NCBI GenBank assembly: GCA_029266595.1
Contig: JAQSWO010000004.1
Coordinates: 1 to 43,845 of the forward strand
Reading direction: 5' to 3'
DNA from: Gammaproteobacteria bacterium
GTDB taxonomy: Bacteria; Pseudomonadota; Gammaproteobacteria; JAURND01
DNA: 43,845 bases
Positions 11,188 to 20,444 of the stretch are shown here, one piece after another; positions within the stretch are counted from its first letter, which is position 1, and each line of letters opens with the position of its first letter. The position numbers and the translations under genes were made by a program. Below the pieces are notes generated by a model. That model made no database searches. It saw nothing but the letters and a program-made list of their open reading frames with translations, and was not told where the DNA came from.

Positions 11188-11454
11188 TCACCTCCTTAAC
11201 TGGGAGGCTTGTTGGTCATTATTTAGAAAACTTTCTCCCAACAAACCACAAATTAGGCCTATTGATAAAAATAATATATAGCCATTCACAATTATTTGGG
11301 TCTCAGATACCCTTTCTTCTCTTGTCTGGGGTATTGGATCAAGCGCGTCATAAACAGTCCAAATTACAGCGGCTATTAAAAGGCCTTTTATCGCCCCTTC
11401 AAGCGTGCTCCGTGGAAATCTAGGCTGCATCACTGCTTCTTTAAAGAACTGCAT
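11188..11454 (-). CDS. Small hypothetical membrane protein
   Basis: 88 aa with two hydrophobic segments; AAAGGAGATTTGTT RBS upstream of the ATG. Confidence 0.6.
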   Translation of the reverse strand: MQFFKEAVMQPRFPRSTLEGAIKGLLIAAVIWTVYDALDPIPQTREERVSETQIIVNGYILFLSIGLICGLLGESFLNNDQQASQLRR

Positions 11455-11576
11455 AACAAATCTCCTTTAATAGTAACAACTGGAAGGCCCAGCTGCTTTC
11501 GAGAAGAAATTAAATAAAAAAGTCAGTAAGCACAATATATTATCCTCATGATCCTAATAATTAATTTTTTACCTTA

Positions 11577-11645
11577 CGGGAACGGAGCGGGAATGGGGCG
11601 GGAATGGGGCGGGAATGGGGCGGGAATGGGGCGGGAATGGGGCGG
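11577..11645. repeat. 11-bp tandem repeat (CGGGAATGGGG), about 6 copies, first copy divergent (CGGGAACGGAG)
   Basis: Counted directly; exact copies at 11588, 11599, 11610, 11621 and 11632. Confidence 0.95.
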
Positions 11646-11707
11646 TAGCGAACTTTTTTAAAATAAGGCAGCATAACCACCATTCTTTCAAAAGGACAGA
11701 TAAGATC

Positions 11708-12446
11708 ATGAATCTACGACAACTGAGAGCATTGATCTCACAAGGCGAATCAGAAACTTTAGAATTCAAAACTTCTACTGCTCAATTGAAGCCAGCCTGC
11801 GAGGCTTTGTGTGGCTTTCTTAACGCCAAAGGCGGCACCGGTCCCAAAATATTAGGTCTAAAATGACATTTAAAAGTTCCAAACGATATTCTGTCTCTTC
11901 TGATGAGGACTTCGAATCAGATTCAAACGATGAAGTGATCAAAAATTACTTAGGCATTAAATCAAAAGAAGTCATGGATGAAATCGAGCAGAGTGAATTG
12001 AAACGCACGGAATTGGCATTGTTGAACATCTAGGGAGAAGATTACCAATTTAAAGCGGAGGACATTTGTAACATCCATGAGCTTTGGTTAGGAGATGTTT
12101 ATCAAATGGCTGGAAAATACCGGACAGTAATGATGGAGAAGAGCGGTTTCCCATTTGCAGCTCCGAGACAAATAGAAACATTGATGAAAATCTTAGAGCA
12201 GCAGTTTTTAAAAAAATACAGATTTTAATTCATCCTTTCCGCGAAGGGAACGGAAGAGTTGCCCGCTTGTTAGCGGACCTCATGGCCACCCAAGCAAATA
12301 TGCCACCATTAAATTATTCAGCAATAGGCCTGCTTGAAAAGCCAGATGGTTTTGAACAATATATAAAGGCTATTCATGCTGGACTTAACAGAGATTATTT
12401 ACCAATGCGAGATATTTTTGCTACTTTGTTGAGGCAGTCTGTTTAA
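11708..12446 (+). pseudogene. Decayed AlbA_2 (Schlafen-type)/Fic-domain protein gene
   Basis: MNLRQLRALISQGESETLEFKTSTAQLKPACEALCGFLNAKGGT (AlbA_2-like), then GDVYQMAGKYRTVMMEKSGFPFAAPRQIETLMK and HPFREGNGRVARL (Fic motif) in separate frames, interrupted by TAG at about 12031 and a TAA/frameshift at about 12226. Confidence 0.88.
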
Positions 12447-12627
12447 CAAAGGCATAGATTTTTTTGCCGCCTCTACGCGGGATTTCAATATGACCACTTT
12501 TAGAATCACCAACAGTCTTAATTCCTTTTACACCACCTGACGTTTTTACGGCTCGAGCAACAAGCTCCTCTCTCCGCACAGGATCTTTTAAATAAGGATT
12601 AGTTTCAGTCAAAGGTTTCATTTTCAT
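12421..12627 (-). CDS. Small hypothetical protein (68 aa), convergent with and overlapping the Fic remnant
   Basis: MKMKPLTETNPYLKDPVRREELVARAVKTSGGVKGIKTVGDSKSGHIEIPRRGGKKIYAFVKQTASTK; protein-like composition. Confidence 0.55.
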   Translation of the reverse strand: MKMKPLTETNPYLKDPVRREELVARAVKTSGGVKGIKTVGDSKSGHIEIPRRGGKKIYAFVKQTASTK

Positions 12628-12776
12628 ACTCTAAACTCTATCAAGTCTGGCACTTTTTGCAACTCTTTCTAGATCAGAAACCTACAAAGACATGTATTGC
12701 TGATAAGAGACGTGCTCGCGAAAATAGAGAGAATGACAGGATTAGGAGATTAAATGTAGTCTTAGCAATAAAAAAC

Positions 12777-14000
12777 CTATGCCTCCAATATCTTAGCTTT
12801 CCCCGTCATATAATAAATACTCATACATATACTTACCAATCCCATATAAATCAATGAAAGAGGTATTTGCGTTGCCATTTTAAATACAGAAACCAATATT
12901 GTTACTAACCCAGCACATATTACAAAACTTGACCCCATCAATGCATTGGCTGAAGCTGACATTTCGGGAAACAATGTCATAGCCTTGGCATAATAATTAG
13001 GAAAAATAATAGCTGCTAGGTAAATGAGGAAAAAAATAGGAATAACTATATTATAAATATTGGTTTCAACGTAAAACGAGCAAATCAGCATTCCAGCTGC
13101 AGTCACAAACATTAGCCAAAAACAAACTGTTATTTTGATATGAGGGGATAGCTCTAACATGAGTCGACTAGAAGAGTTCCCTAAAAGCCATGCGAATCCC
13201 ATTAATAAAGCAATATGGCCGAAGTCAATTGCAGAATAACCTAAAACGTTCTGAATCAAAAAGGGACAAGCTACTCCGAACAACACCAACATCGAATAAA
13301 GTAATCCAGCATAAATCATGCATAGTACATAGCCTTTATTAGACAACATGCACTTAGTATTTCTGATGACGTGGCTTAATTTAAAGATTGAAGTTCTGTG
13401 AAGTGTTTCAGGAACAAACAAGACCATCAGCAATAATAGGCTTGCGGCATACCCAGCTAAAAAATAAAAAGGCCCTTGCCAACCAAAATAAGCCTGCAGA
13501 TAACCACCTATAGCTGGCGCAACAATAGGGCCAATTGACCAAGCAATGCTCATGTAACTTGCCATCTTTTTAAACGCAGTTCCTTCAAACAAATCAGGAA
13601 TGATAGCTCTCATGGAGACTGAACAAACAGACACTGCCATGCCTTGAAAAAATCTTAATGCGATCAGCTGATAAATATTTTGCGACAAAGGAGACAGTAA
13701 ACTACAGATGATATAAAAGACGATGGCGATGATAAAAGGCCTCTTACGACCCACACTATCGGACACAACACCTGCTAGGAGTTGGGAGAATCCCATTCCA
13801 AACAGATAAGCAGTAATTGTTAGCTGAACAAGACCTTTCTCTACATCGAAGTAATGAGCTATCGCGGGTAAAGAGGGAACATTTAAATCAATACTAATAC
13901 CTGAAATCATCACGCCGAAGAGCGCAACCATAGACCACCAATGACGGTGTGGATGTGCCCTCAGATTATCTAGTTCAGCAGGCTTGTATTTTCTGAACAT
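12777..14000 (-). CDS. MFS transporter, Bcr/CflA drug-resistance-like
   Basis: 407 aa; ISIDLNVPSLPAIAHYF, LLAGVVSDSVGRKRPF, RFFQGMAVSVCSVSMRAIIPDLF. Confidence 0.88.
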   Translation of the reverse strand: MFRKYKPAELDNLRAHPHRHWWSMVALFGVMISGISIDLNVPSLPAIAHYFDVEKGLVQLTITAYLFGMGFSQLLAGVVSDSVGRKRPFIIAIVFYIICSLLSPLSQNIYQLIALRFFQGMAVSVCSVSMRAIIPDLFEGTAFKKMASYMSIAWSIGPIVAPAIGGYLQAYFGWQGPFYFLAGYAASLLLLMVLFVPETLHRTSIFKLSHVIRNTKCMLSNKGYVLCMIYAGLLYSMLVLFGVACPFLIQNVLGYSAIDFGHIALLMGFAWLLGNSSSRLMLELSPHIKITVCFWLMFVTAAGMLICSFYVETNIYNIVIPIFFLIYLAAIIFPNYYAKAMTLFPEMSASANALMGSSFVICAGLVTILVSVFKMATQIPLSLIYMGLVSICMSIYYMTGKAKILEA

Positions 14001-14077
14001 TCAACTTACTCGCAATAGACCCTCACTGCATGGGTGTGATTTTTTTCTATAGCTTTCTTTGGAAATCTTTTTTTAAA

Positions 14078-14153
<76 letters not shown>

Positions 14154-14251
14154 ATTTTGGAAGGACGGGGAGTATAAGTAAGCATTTACGGTATTGCAAT
14201 TGTTAGAGAGGACGCCGTAACCTACTTTCTCTTTAGCAATAGGCCACGCCA

Positions 14252-15901
14252 ATGACGTCTTCTATCGTACTCACAGATCCCCTGCTCTCACATCTGCTCA
14301 AAGCGACGCGTATCACTGTTGAAGATGCTGAGCGTATCAGTATTTCTGCTCAAACAGCCCAATGCTCAACTACACAATTTCTAATTAAAGAAGAACATAT
14401 TCCTCCCAAAGAAATTGCATTAGCTTTATCTCATAGCCTCCATCTCAACTACGTCAATCTCCATGATATTGCCATAGAAAATATTCCCAGAAATCTAATT
14501 AATGATGCATTTATAAAAGAGCATCATGTACTACCCATACTCATCGAAAACAACACGCTCCAATTAGCCATCAGAGAGCCTGCCCAGTTAAGTGCCTGCA
14601 AGATATTAAAATTCCACACACATTTTCAAATACAGGCTGTGATCACTGAGTGGCATAAATTATCAAGCTTCATTAGAGACTATTTAAATGAACAGCAATA
14701 CCAGACATTCAACCAGCCATTCGTTGTCGATGATGCAGAAAGTGATCAGCAAATTATAACGTTTGTTCAACATATTCTGGTAGATGCCATACAAAAATCA
14801 GCCTCTGATATACATTTTGAGCCTTATAAATCAATCTATCGCATTCGGTTGAGGATCGATGGAATTTTACATCAGATCACAGAACTACCTATTGATGTCA
14901 CACAACGCATTACTGCAAGACTAAAAATCATGTCTAACTTAAATATTGCAGAAAAACGTTTACCTCAGGATGGTCGATTTAATATTAGTGCAAACGCAGA
15001 AACATTCAGAGATTGTCGAATCAGTACATGCCCTACATTATTTGGTGAAAAAACTGTGGTGCGTATTTTAAGGAGCGAGGGCGCTTTTCTCAACATTGAC
15101 GAGCTTGGAATGAATGCGGCACAACAGACCTTATTTCTCAGAGAAATTAAAAAACCTCAAGGAATGATTTTAGTGACGGGCCCCACGGGCAGTGGTAAAA
15201 CGCTCACGCTTTACAGCGCGCTTCATCTACTCAATACTTTAGACAAAAATATTTCCACAGTTGAAGATCCCGTGGAAATTGAATTACGCGGTGTAAATCA
15301 AGTAAATGTCGATCACAAAGCCAACTTAACATTTCCTATTATTCTTCGCGCTTTTCTAAGACAAGACCCTGACATCCTTATGGTAGGAGAGATCAGAGAT
15401 AAAGAAACGGCAGAGATCGCAATTAAATCCGCACAGACGGGCCACTTGGTACTATCTACACTGCATACTAACAGTGCCTACGAAACTATTAATAGATTAC
15501 AGATGATGGGCATCGCATCTTTCAACTTAATTGATGCTACGCGCTTAATATTGGCACAAAGGCTAGTCAGAAAATTGTGCTCACACTGCAAATCTCTAAT
15601 TTATCCATCAGAGAAAGTATTATCGGATGCGGGCTTTAAAGAAAATGATTTTGATACGCTCAAAATATATGAGGCCACTGGCTGTGAACATTGCACTAAA
15701 GGATATAGCGGACGCATAGGTATTTTTGAACTTCTCCCTATGACTCATGACATTAAGAGTCTTATTATAGACCAAGCAAGTGCTGATAAAATAAAAAACA
15801 GAGCTTATGAACAAGGCTTTGAGCCTCTTCAATCTTCCGCATTAGAAAAAGTACGTGCGGGAATAACCACATTGGACGAAGCTTATAGAGTGATACTTTA
15901 A
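14252..15901 (+). CDS. pilB: Type IV pilus assembly ATPase PilB
   Basis: 549 aa; GPTGSGKTLTLYSALHLLN, EDPVEIELRGVNQVNV, CxxC pairs (CSHC, CEHC). Confidence 0.95.
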   Translation: MTSSIVLTDPLLSHLLKATRITVEDAERISISAQTAQCSTTQFLIKEEHIPPKEIALALSHSLHLNYVNLHDIAIENIPRNLINDAFIKEHHVLPILIENNTLQLAIREPAQLSACKILKFHTHFQIQAVITEWHKLSSFIRDYLNEQQYQTFNQPFVVDDAESDQQIITFVQHILVDAIQKSASDIHFEPYKSIYRIRLRIDGILHQITELPIDVTQRITARLKIMSNLNIAEKRLPQDGRFNISANAETFRDCRISTCPTLFGEKTVVRILRSEGAFLNIDELGMNAAQQTLFLREIKKPQGMILVTGPTGSGKTLTLYSALHLLNTLDKNISTVEDPVEIELRGVNQVNVDHKANLTFPIILRAFLRQDPDILMVGEIRDKETAEIAIKSAQTGHLVLSTLHTNSAYETINRLQMMGIASFNLIDATRLILAQRLVRKLCSHCKSLIYPSEKVLSDAGFKENDFDTLKIYEATGCEHCTKGYSGRIGIFELLPMTHDIKSLIIDQASADKIKNRAYEQGFEPLQSSALEKVRAGITTLDEAYRVIL

Positions 15902-17121
15902 TGGCAGACAAATCAAGGAAACAACAATTGTTTAGGTGGCAAGGCGTAGACAAAAATGGAATGAAAATACAGGGTGAAAACGAAGCACTCGATAAACAAT
16001 CAGCAATAGTTACTTTAAAACAAACAGGCATCACCGTTCTCGGTATCAAGAAAAAAAATATATCCACGTCTTTCAGACTAAATAAGAAAATAAGAACGCA
16101 GGACATTTCAGCATTTACTAAAGAGCTTTCAAACTTAATATCCGCTAATATTCCATTAACAAGTGCATTGGCCATAACTGAAAAAAATGCATATAAATCC
16201 CTCTTAAAAAATGTCATTCATAAAATCAGGAAACAGGTAGATGCTGGTAAATCACTCTCTGACACCTTTAGAAGCTGCTCCCCTTATTTTGATGATATTT
16301 TTTGTAGTCTCATAGAAGCAGGAGAACATTCAGGCACTTTAGCCATGATGCTCAAAAATATTACTCAACATCAAGAAAAAAGCATAAAGCTAAAACGCAT
16401 CATCAAAAAAGCATTACTTTATCCGATCACTGTACTCACGATTTCTCTTACTGTTACCATTGGCCTGCTTATATTTATTGTCCCACAGTTCGCAGAACTT
16501 TTTCAAAATGTTGGCGCAGAACTTCCCATACTTACTCAAATTATCATGTCTGTATCCAATACAATGTATGTAAATTTAAATCTAATAAGCATTATAATGT
16601 TTTTCTCTCTCATTATAGTGAAAATATTATTACTAAGATCTGAAAAATGCGCTTCTTTTTTAGATATTTTATATCTAAATGTACCCATATTCGGGAATAT
16701 TCTAAAACAGTCCATATTAGCTCGAAGTTTTCATACCCTCTCCATCTTGCTACACACAGGCGTATCACTAACACAAGCGCTTTCACTTACTGCGAAAATC
16801 TCTAATAATCGAATTTATGAGAAAGCATTTACTGATATTTATAAAAAAGTTATGGCAGGGCATGCTATTTATGCATCAGCAAAAGATACTCAAAGATTTC
16901 CAGAAACTGCCATTCAAATGATAGCCATTGGCGAACATTCCGGAACCTTAGATGATATGCTAAAAAAACTAGGGGAATATTTTGAAGAACGCGTAGATGA
17001 TATTGTTTATAACTTGGGGCAATTATTAGAACCTGCAATTATGATTTTCCTATGCTTGGTTGTCGGTACAGTCGTGATCGCAATGTATCTACCTATTTTC
17101 AACATTGGCACAGTGATATAA
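15901..17121 (+). CDS. pilC: Type IV pilus inner-membrane platform protein PilC
   Basis: 406 aa GspF-type domains; start codon overlaps the pilB stop (TAATG). Confidence 0.94.
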   Translation: MADKSRKQQLFRWQGVDKNGMKIQGENEALDKQSAIVTLKQTGITVLGIKKKNISTSFRLNKKIRTQDISAFTKELSNLISANIPLTSALAITEKNAYKSLLKNVIHKIRKQVDAGKSLSDTFRSCSPYFDDIFCSLIEAGEHSGTLAMMLKNITQHQEKSIKLKRIIKKALLYPITVLTISLTVTIGLLIFIVPQFAELFQNVGAELPILTQIIMSVSNTMYVNLNLISIIMFFSLIIVKILLLRSEKCASFLDILYLNVPIFGNILKQSILARSFHTLSILLHTGVSLTQALSLTAKISNNRIYEKAFTDIYKKVMAGHAIYASAKDTQRFPETAIQMIAIGEHSGTLDDMLKKLGEYFEERVDDIVYNLGQLLEPAIMIFLCLVVGTVVIAMYLPIFNIGTVI

Positions 17122-17125
17122 GCAA

Positions 17126-17926
17126 ATGAATGACCTTACGCTATTATCTAGCAGCAACCTCTATTTTTTTTATTTTATCCCTATTATTATTTTCATCAGT
17201 ATATTAATTGGAAATATTTTAAACTGGACTGCCACCTTCCTACCTTACGCCCTTGAGGGCTATTACTCGAAGCCTTATCTTCAAAAAACCTCACAGCTAA
17301 AATATTTCGAGCATGCCTTTCCTTGGGGAACAATACTGTTAGTTACACGATATCTTTTATGCAAAAAAATTCATGATCATAGAGTAACAAAATATTTCAT
17401 ATTGCGATGTATGGTGGTTGAAATTGCTACCATCATCATATTATCGCTCCTCATTTATGAGGTAGGAGCCTCATGGCTACTTCTGCCCTACCTTACGCTA
17501 GCCTGTGGATTTCTTCTTTTGGCCATTATTGATAGTGAGCATCATTTATTGCCAGATGCCATTACCCTCCCTCTTTTGTGGGTAGGTTTATTTGTCAATT
17601 CTTTTGATTTACTTACTTCAACACAACAAGCCATTTGGGGCGCCATAATTGGTTATTCATCTTTATATTCTGTTTCTAGAATATTTAAGCACTTAAGAGG
17701 GATAGAAGGATTAGGATTGGGAGATTGCAAATTATTTGCAATTTTTGGTGCGTGGTGGGGCGTACATGCACTATTGCCTACACTATTTATTGCTTCCTTG
17801 GTCGGTAGCGTCATTGGTATTAGCAGGTTATTTTTGAAGAAAAGAGGAAGCTTAACAGAGCCTATTCCGTTTGGCCCTTATCTGATATTAGGTGTAGTTT
17901 TGACAAATCTCTACGAATATTATTGA
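17126..17926 (+). CDS. pilD: Prepilin peptidase (A24 family) PilD with degenerate N-terminal cysteine motif
   Basis: IIDSEHHLLPD and GLGDCK aspartyl motifs, PIPFGPYL C-terminus; N-terminal CxxC...CxxC absent. Confidence 0.9.
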   Translation: MNDLTLLSSSNLYFFYFIPIIIFISILIGNILNWTATFLPYALEGYYSKPYLQKTSQLKYFEHAFPWGTILLVTRYLLCKKIHDHRVTKYFILRCMVVEIATIIILSLLIYEVGASWLLLPYLTLACGFLLLAIIDSEHHLLPDAITLPLLWVGLFVNSFDLLTSTQQAIWGAIIGYSSLYSVSRIFKHLRGIEGLGLGDCKLFAIFGAWWGVHALLPTLFIASLVGSVIGISRLFLKKRGSLTEPIPFGPYLILGVVLTNLYEYY

Positions 17927-17983
17927 GAATCCTATTATATTTAACGGTCGGGATTTAACGATTTACATTAAAGAAAATAAATA

Positions 17984-18022
17984 GTAACAGATCATCCAAC
18001 TGTCATTAGGTTAAGAAATTTT
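17984..18022 (+). repeat. Dispersed imperfect repeat, copy A
   Basis: gtaacagatcatccaactgtcattaggttaagaaatttt; related copy B at 32226. Confidence 0.6.
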
Positions 18023-18154
18023 GCATCAATTTGTTGAGGCAGTCAGATGTAACGGCAAACAGGCATGAAGGCATACGCGAGGAGCTAAGGTGACATCCGT
18101 GTCATCAAAGGTTTGGGCACTTCCTTGTTGCTGCTTCAGCTTGTTTAGCAATAT

Positions 18155-18194
18155 GGCTTGACGCTCAATGGCAAAGTTGATTGAGCTTCAAGCC
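18155..18194. repeat. 15-bp inverted repeat (14/15 paired), 10-nt loop
   Basis: GGCTTGACGCTCAAT ... ATTGAGCTTCAAGCC. Confidence 0.8.
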
Positions 18195-18214
18195 TTCATG
18201 TTTTGTCCTAATGA

Positions 18215-18565
18215 TTAAACATCGTAATACTTAGAAATACTTTCGCTCCAAGAGAGGTCATTAGCATTAGGCCAGTGATCTTTATCAAAACCAGGAGCAT
18301 TTTCTAACTTTTCCTTACTGACGTTTAAAATAAATGCTTCAAATTCAGGGTTATAACTGAATGATTTCCATGGGATGGCAAATAATTTATCGCCCATGCC
18401 CAAAAATCCACCGAAGGACAAAACTGCATAACGAACTGTACCCGAAAATTTATCTAACATGATTTCTTCTATTTTACCCAAGTCTTCCTCTGCTGGGCTT
18501 TTTACAGCTACTCCTACTACTTGTCTACTGCTAACAATGTCGGATGGAAATTTTGAGTCGTTCAT
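18215..18565 (-). CDS. PRC-barrel domain protein
   Basis: SSRQVVGVAVKSPAEEDLGKIEEIMLDKFSGTVRYAVLSFGGFLGMGDKLFAIPW. Confidence 0.88.
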   Translation of the reverse strand: MNDSKFPSDIVSSRQVVGVAVKSPAEEDLGKIEEIMLDKFSGTVRYAVLSFGGFLGMGDKLFAIPWKSFSYNPEFEAFILNVSKEKLENAPGFDKDHWPNANDLSWSESISKYYDV

Positions 18566-18662
18566 ATACTGCTCCTTTAGTTGAATTTAAATTTTAGAAA
18601 TTTTTCTCTGAGAAGTTCAGGAACACTCTAACCTTCTTTAAAGCAGGCTGTCTTTTATCATC

Positions 18663-18815
18663 TTATGATTTTCTAGATGATGTCTTCCCAGAGGTTTTAT
18701 GTTTATCTTCATCATGGCGGCCAGAAGATTTACTCATATCATGGCTACCTACCTTTTGTTGCCCAGCTTTTTTAGTGGATTGCTGGCGCTGCGATTCTTT
18801 TTGATTATTTTTCAT
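18663..18815 (-). CDS. Unlisted 50-aa small basic hydrophilic protein
   Basis: MKNNQKESQRQQSTKKAGQQKVGSHDMSKSSGRHDEDKHKTSGKTSSRKS*; AAAGGAG RBS upstream of the ATG; below the ORF-track length cutoff. Confidence 0.7.
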   Translation of the reverse strand: MKNNQKESQRQQSTKKAGQQKVGSHDMSKSSGRHDEDKHKTSGKTSSRKS

Positions 18816-19434
18816 AATGTGTACTCCTTTAATTACATTATTAAAAACTCAGACTTACTTTGGTCTGATCCTTAAGCTTGCATTGTAAGCGTAGTACTCA
18901 TCCGGATAAATTTCCAATCATAGGTGTAACATTTTATAGATCTATTAAACAAATCTAAATCTATAAAAAAAATCTTTAATGAAGCGATATTTATTTTTAA
19001 ATTCATGCATTCAATTATTGCCAATATACAAAAAAAGAGAAATTTAGCATTTGAAGGATATTTACAAATAAAATACGATTCGCAAAAAATCAAATAGCAA
19101 ATCTGCCTCACTAATTTTTCGTAAATTTTCATTTGCTAGTTATTATGACTTACGCTCTAAAGACTTGTTATTGAATGTGTCTTTAGAGAAAAATACGAGA
19201 TAGCTGGATGCACATTTATCAATTATCTGAAATTTATGTCAAATCGAGAAAAAGTGTAAAAAAAATTAATTGGCCGAGCGGAATTCTAATTTGTGCACTA
19301 TACTCGGATCGACGTCAGTCTAGAACTCGACGTATATGATAAAAAAATGGTTCCTCTAAAATAAAAAATTTAGGGGTAGAAAAAATAGCCTTGTCTATTG
19401 TGGCAGGAATTTTTAAATCTAAAAGGAGATTATC

Positions 19435-19515
19435 ATGGGTTATTTACTTGCTTGGCTTCTTGGAGTACCTGTTACACTACTTGTACTTATTTGGGTACTT
19501 GCTCGTATTTTTTAA
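19435..19515 (+). CDS. Unlisted 26-aa single-span membrane peptide
   Basis: MGYLLAWLLGVPVTLLVLIWVLARIF*; AAAAGGAG RBS 8 nt upstream of the ATG. Confidence 0.7.
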   Translation: MGYLLAWLLGVPVTLLVLIWVLARIF

Positions 19516-19554
19516 AATACCACCAATTAATTTTCTTAACTTAAGGAGAATCCA

Positions 19555-20235
19555 ATGATTGACCAACATACGGAAATTTCAAGTCGTTCACCTCATGAAC
19601 ATTTTTGTGGCATTAAATGTGTTTCTTGGAGCGCCATTATTGCTGGTGCCTTAGTTGGACTAGGAACAAGTTTTTTGCTTAATTTATTTGGTATAGCCAT
19701 CGGACTTTCTGCGTTTACAACTGACCGTCAGGGTATGCTTACCTTAGCAGTGGGTGGATTTATTGGGCTGACTATTGGCGCTATTGTTAGTATGTTCTTT
19801 GCAGGTTGGGTGGCAGGATATTTAGCACGCATGTCCTGTTTTAACCGGCATTTTGGCGCTTTATATGGTCTTGTTACCTGGTGTTTGTCGCTGGTTTTAA
19901 CGATAATATTGACTGCAAATGCCGCTCAATTTATGTCTATGCGGAACCATTCGTTATCTGACCCCACTTCAATAGTTCTCACCACCAATAGAGATGCCGC
20001 GACAGTATCTGAAAGGAATCAAAGCAATGTTGTTTCAAGCATTAACTCCCAACGAACAACAGTAGTAAATGCGGAGGAAGCTGCCAATGATTTAGGTAAG
20101 TCCCTATTCTTAACCTTTATCTTATTTTTCTTGAGCGCAGTTGCGAGCTGTTTCGGTGGTTATTTTGGGCTTAAGCCAAACAATAATCACAATGAAGAAA
20201 GAGCAGCCGGTTTCAAAGAACGGCGGAAAATGTAG
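19555..20235 (+). CDS. Multi-span hypothetical membrane protein, Gly-rich
   Basis: 226 aa; WSAIIAGALVGLGTSFLLNLFGIAIGLSAF, several TM segments; AAGGAG RBS. Confidence 0.75.
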   Translation: MIDQHTEISSRSPHEHFCGIKCVSWSAIIAGALVGLGTSFLLNLFGIAIGLSAFTTDRQGMLTLAVGGFIGLTIGAIVSMFFAGWVAGYLARMSCFNRHFGALYGLVTWCLSLVLTIILTANAAQFMSMRNHSLSDPTSIVLTTNRDAATVSERNQSNVVSSINSQRTTVVNAEEAANDLGKSLFLTFILFFLSAVASCFGGYFGLKPNNNHNEERAAGFKERRKM

Positions 20236-20319
20236 TAGGGCACTCCCTCTCAAAATTGGTATAAATGCCCAGTTTTTAGACGAGGTTGAGCGTATTTCCC
20301 CTCATCCGGCGCGTTTATT

Positions 20320-20341
20320 CCCTCTCTCTATGAAGAGAGGG
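20320..20341. repeat. Hairpin CCCTCTCT-CTATGA-AGAGAGGG, possibly part of a REP-like palindromic element
   Basis: 8-bp perfect stem; preceded by cctcatccggcgcg. Confidence 0.5.
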
Positions 20342-20444
20342 GGCGCCGCTGATCAGCATCGACAAATCCTCTTCCGCTCCAACAAATTGTCAATCACCTC
20401 CCCACCCTCTACAATGAGCGTTCCCTATTTAGTGGATAACTAGC

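Noticed and set aside
12425-12439. 15-bp identity TTTGTTGAGGCAGTC shared with 18030-18044
   Set aside because: An exact 15-mer match is expected about once or twice by chance in a window of this size; no extension on either side.
15899-15903. TAATG overlap between pilB and pilC as a possible frameshift
   Set aside because: Ordinary stop/start coupling; the same arrangement occurs at ftsE/ftsX.
15765-16217. 150-aa minus-strand ORF across the pilB/pilC junction
   Set aside because: Antisense to two clearly coding genes; composition typical of shadow translation.
18872-19132. 86-aa minus-strand ORF in the AT-rich spacer
   Set aside because: AT-driven open frame with Ile/Phe/Lys-rich composition and no RBS; not called.
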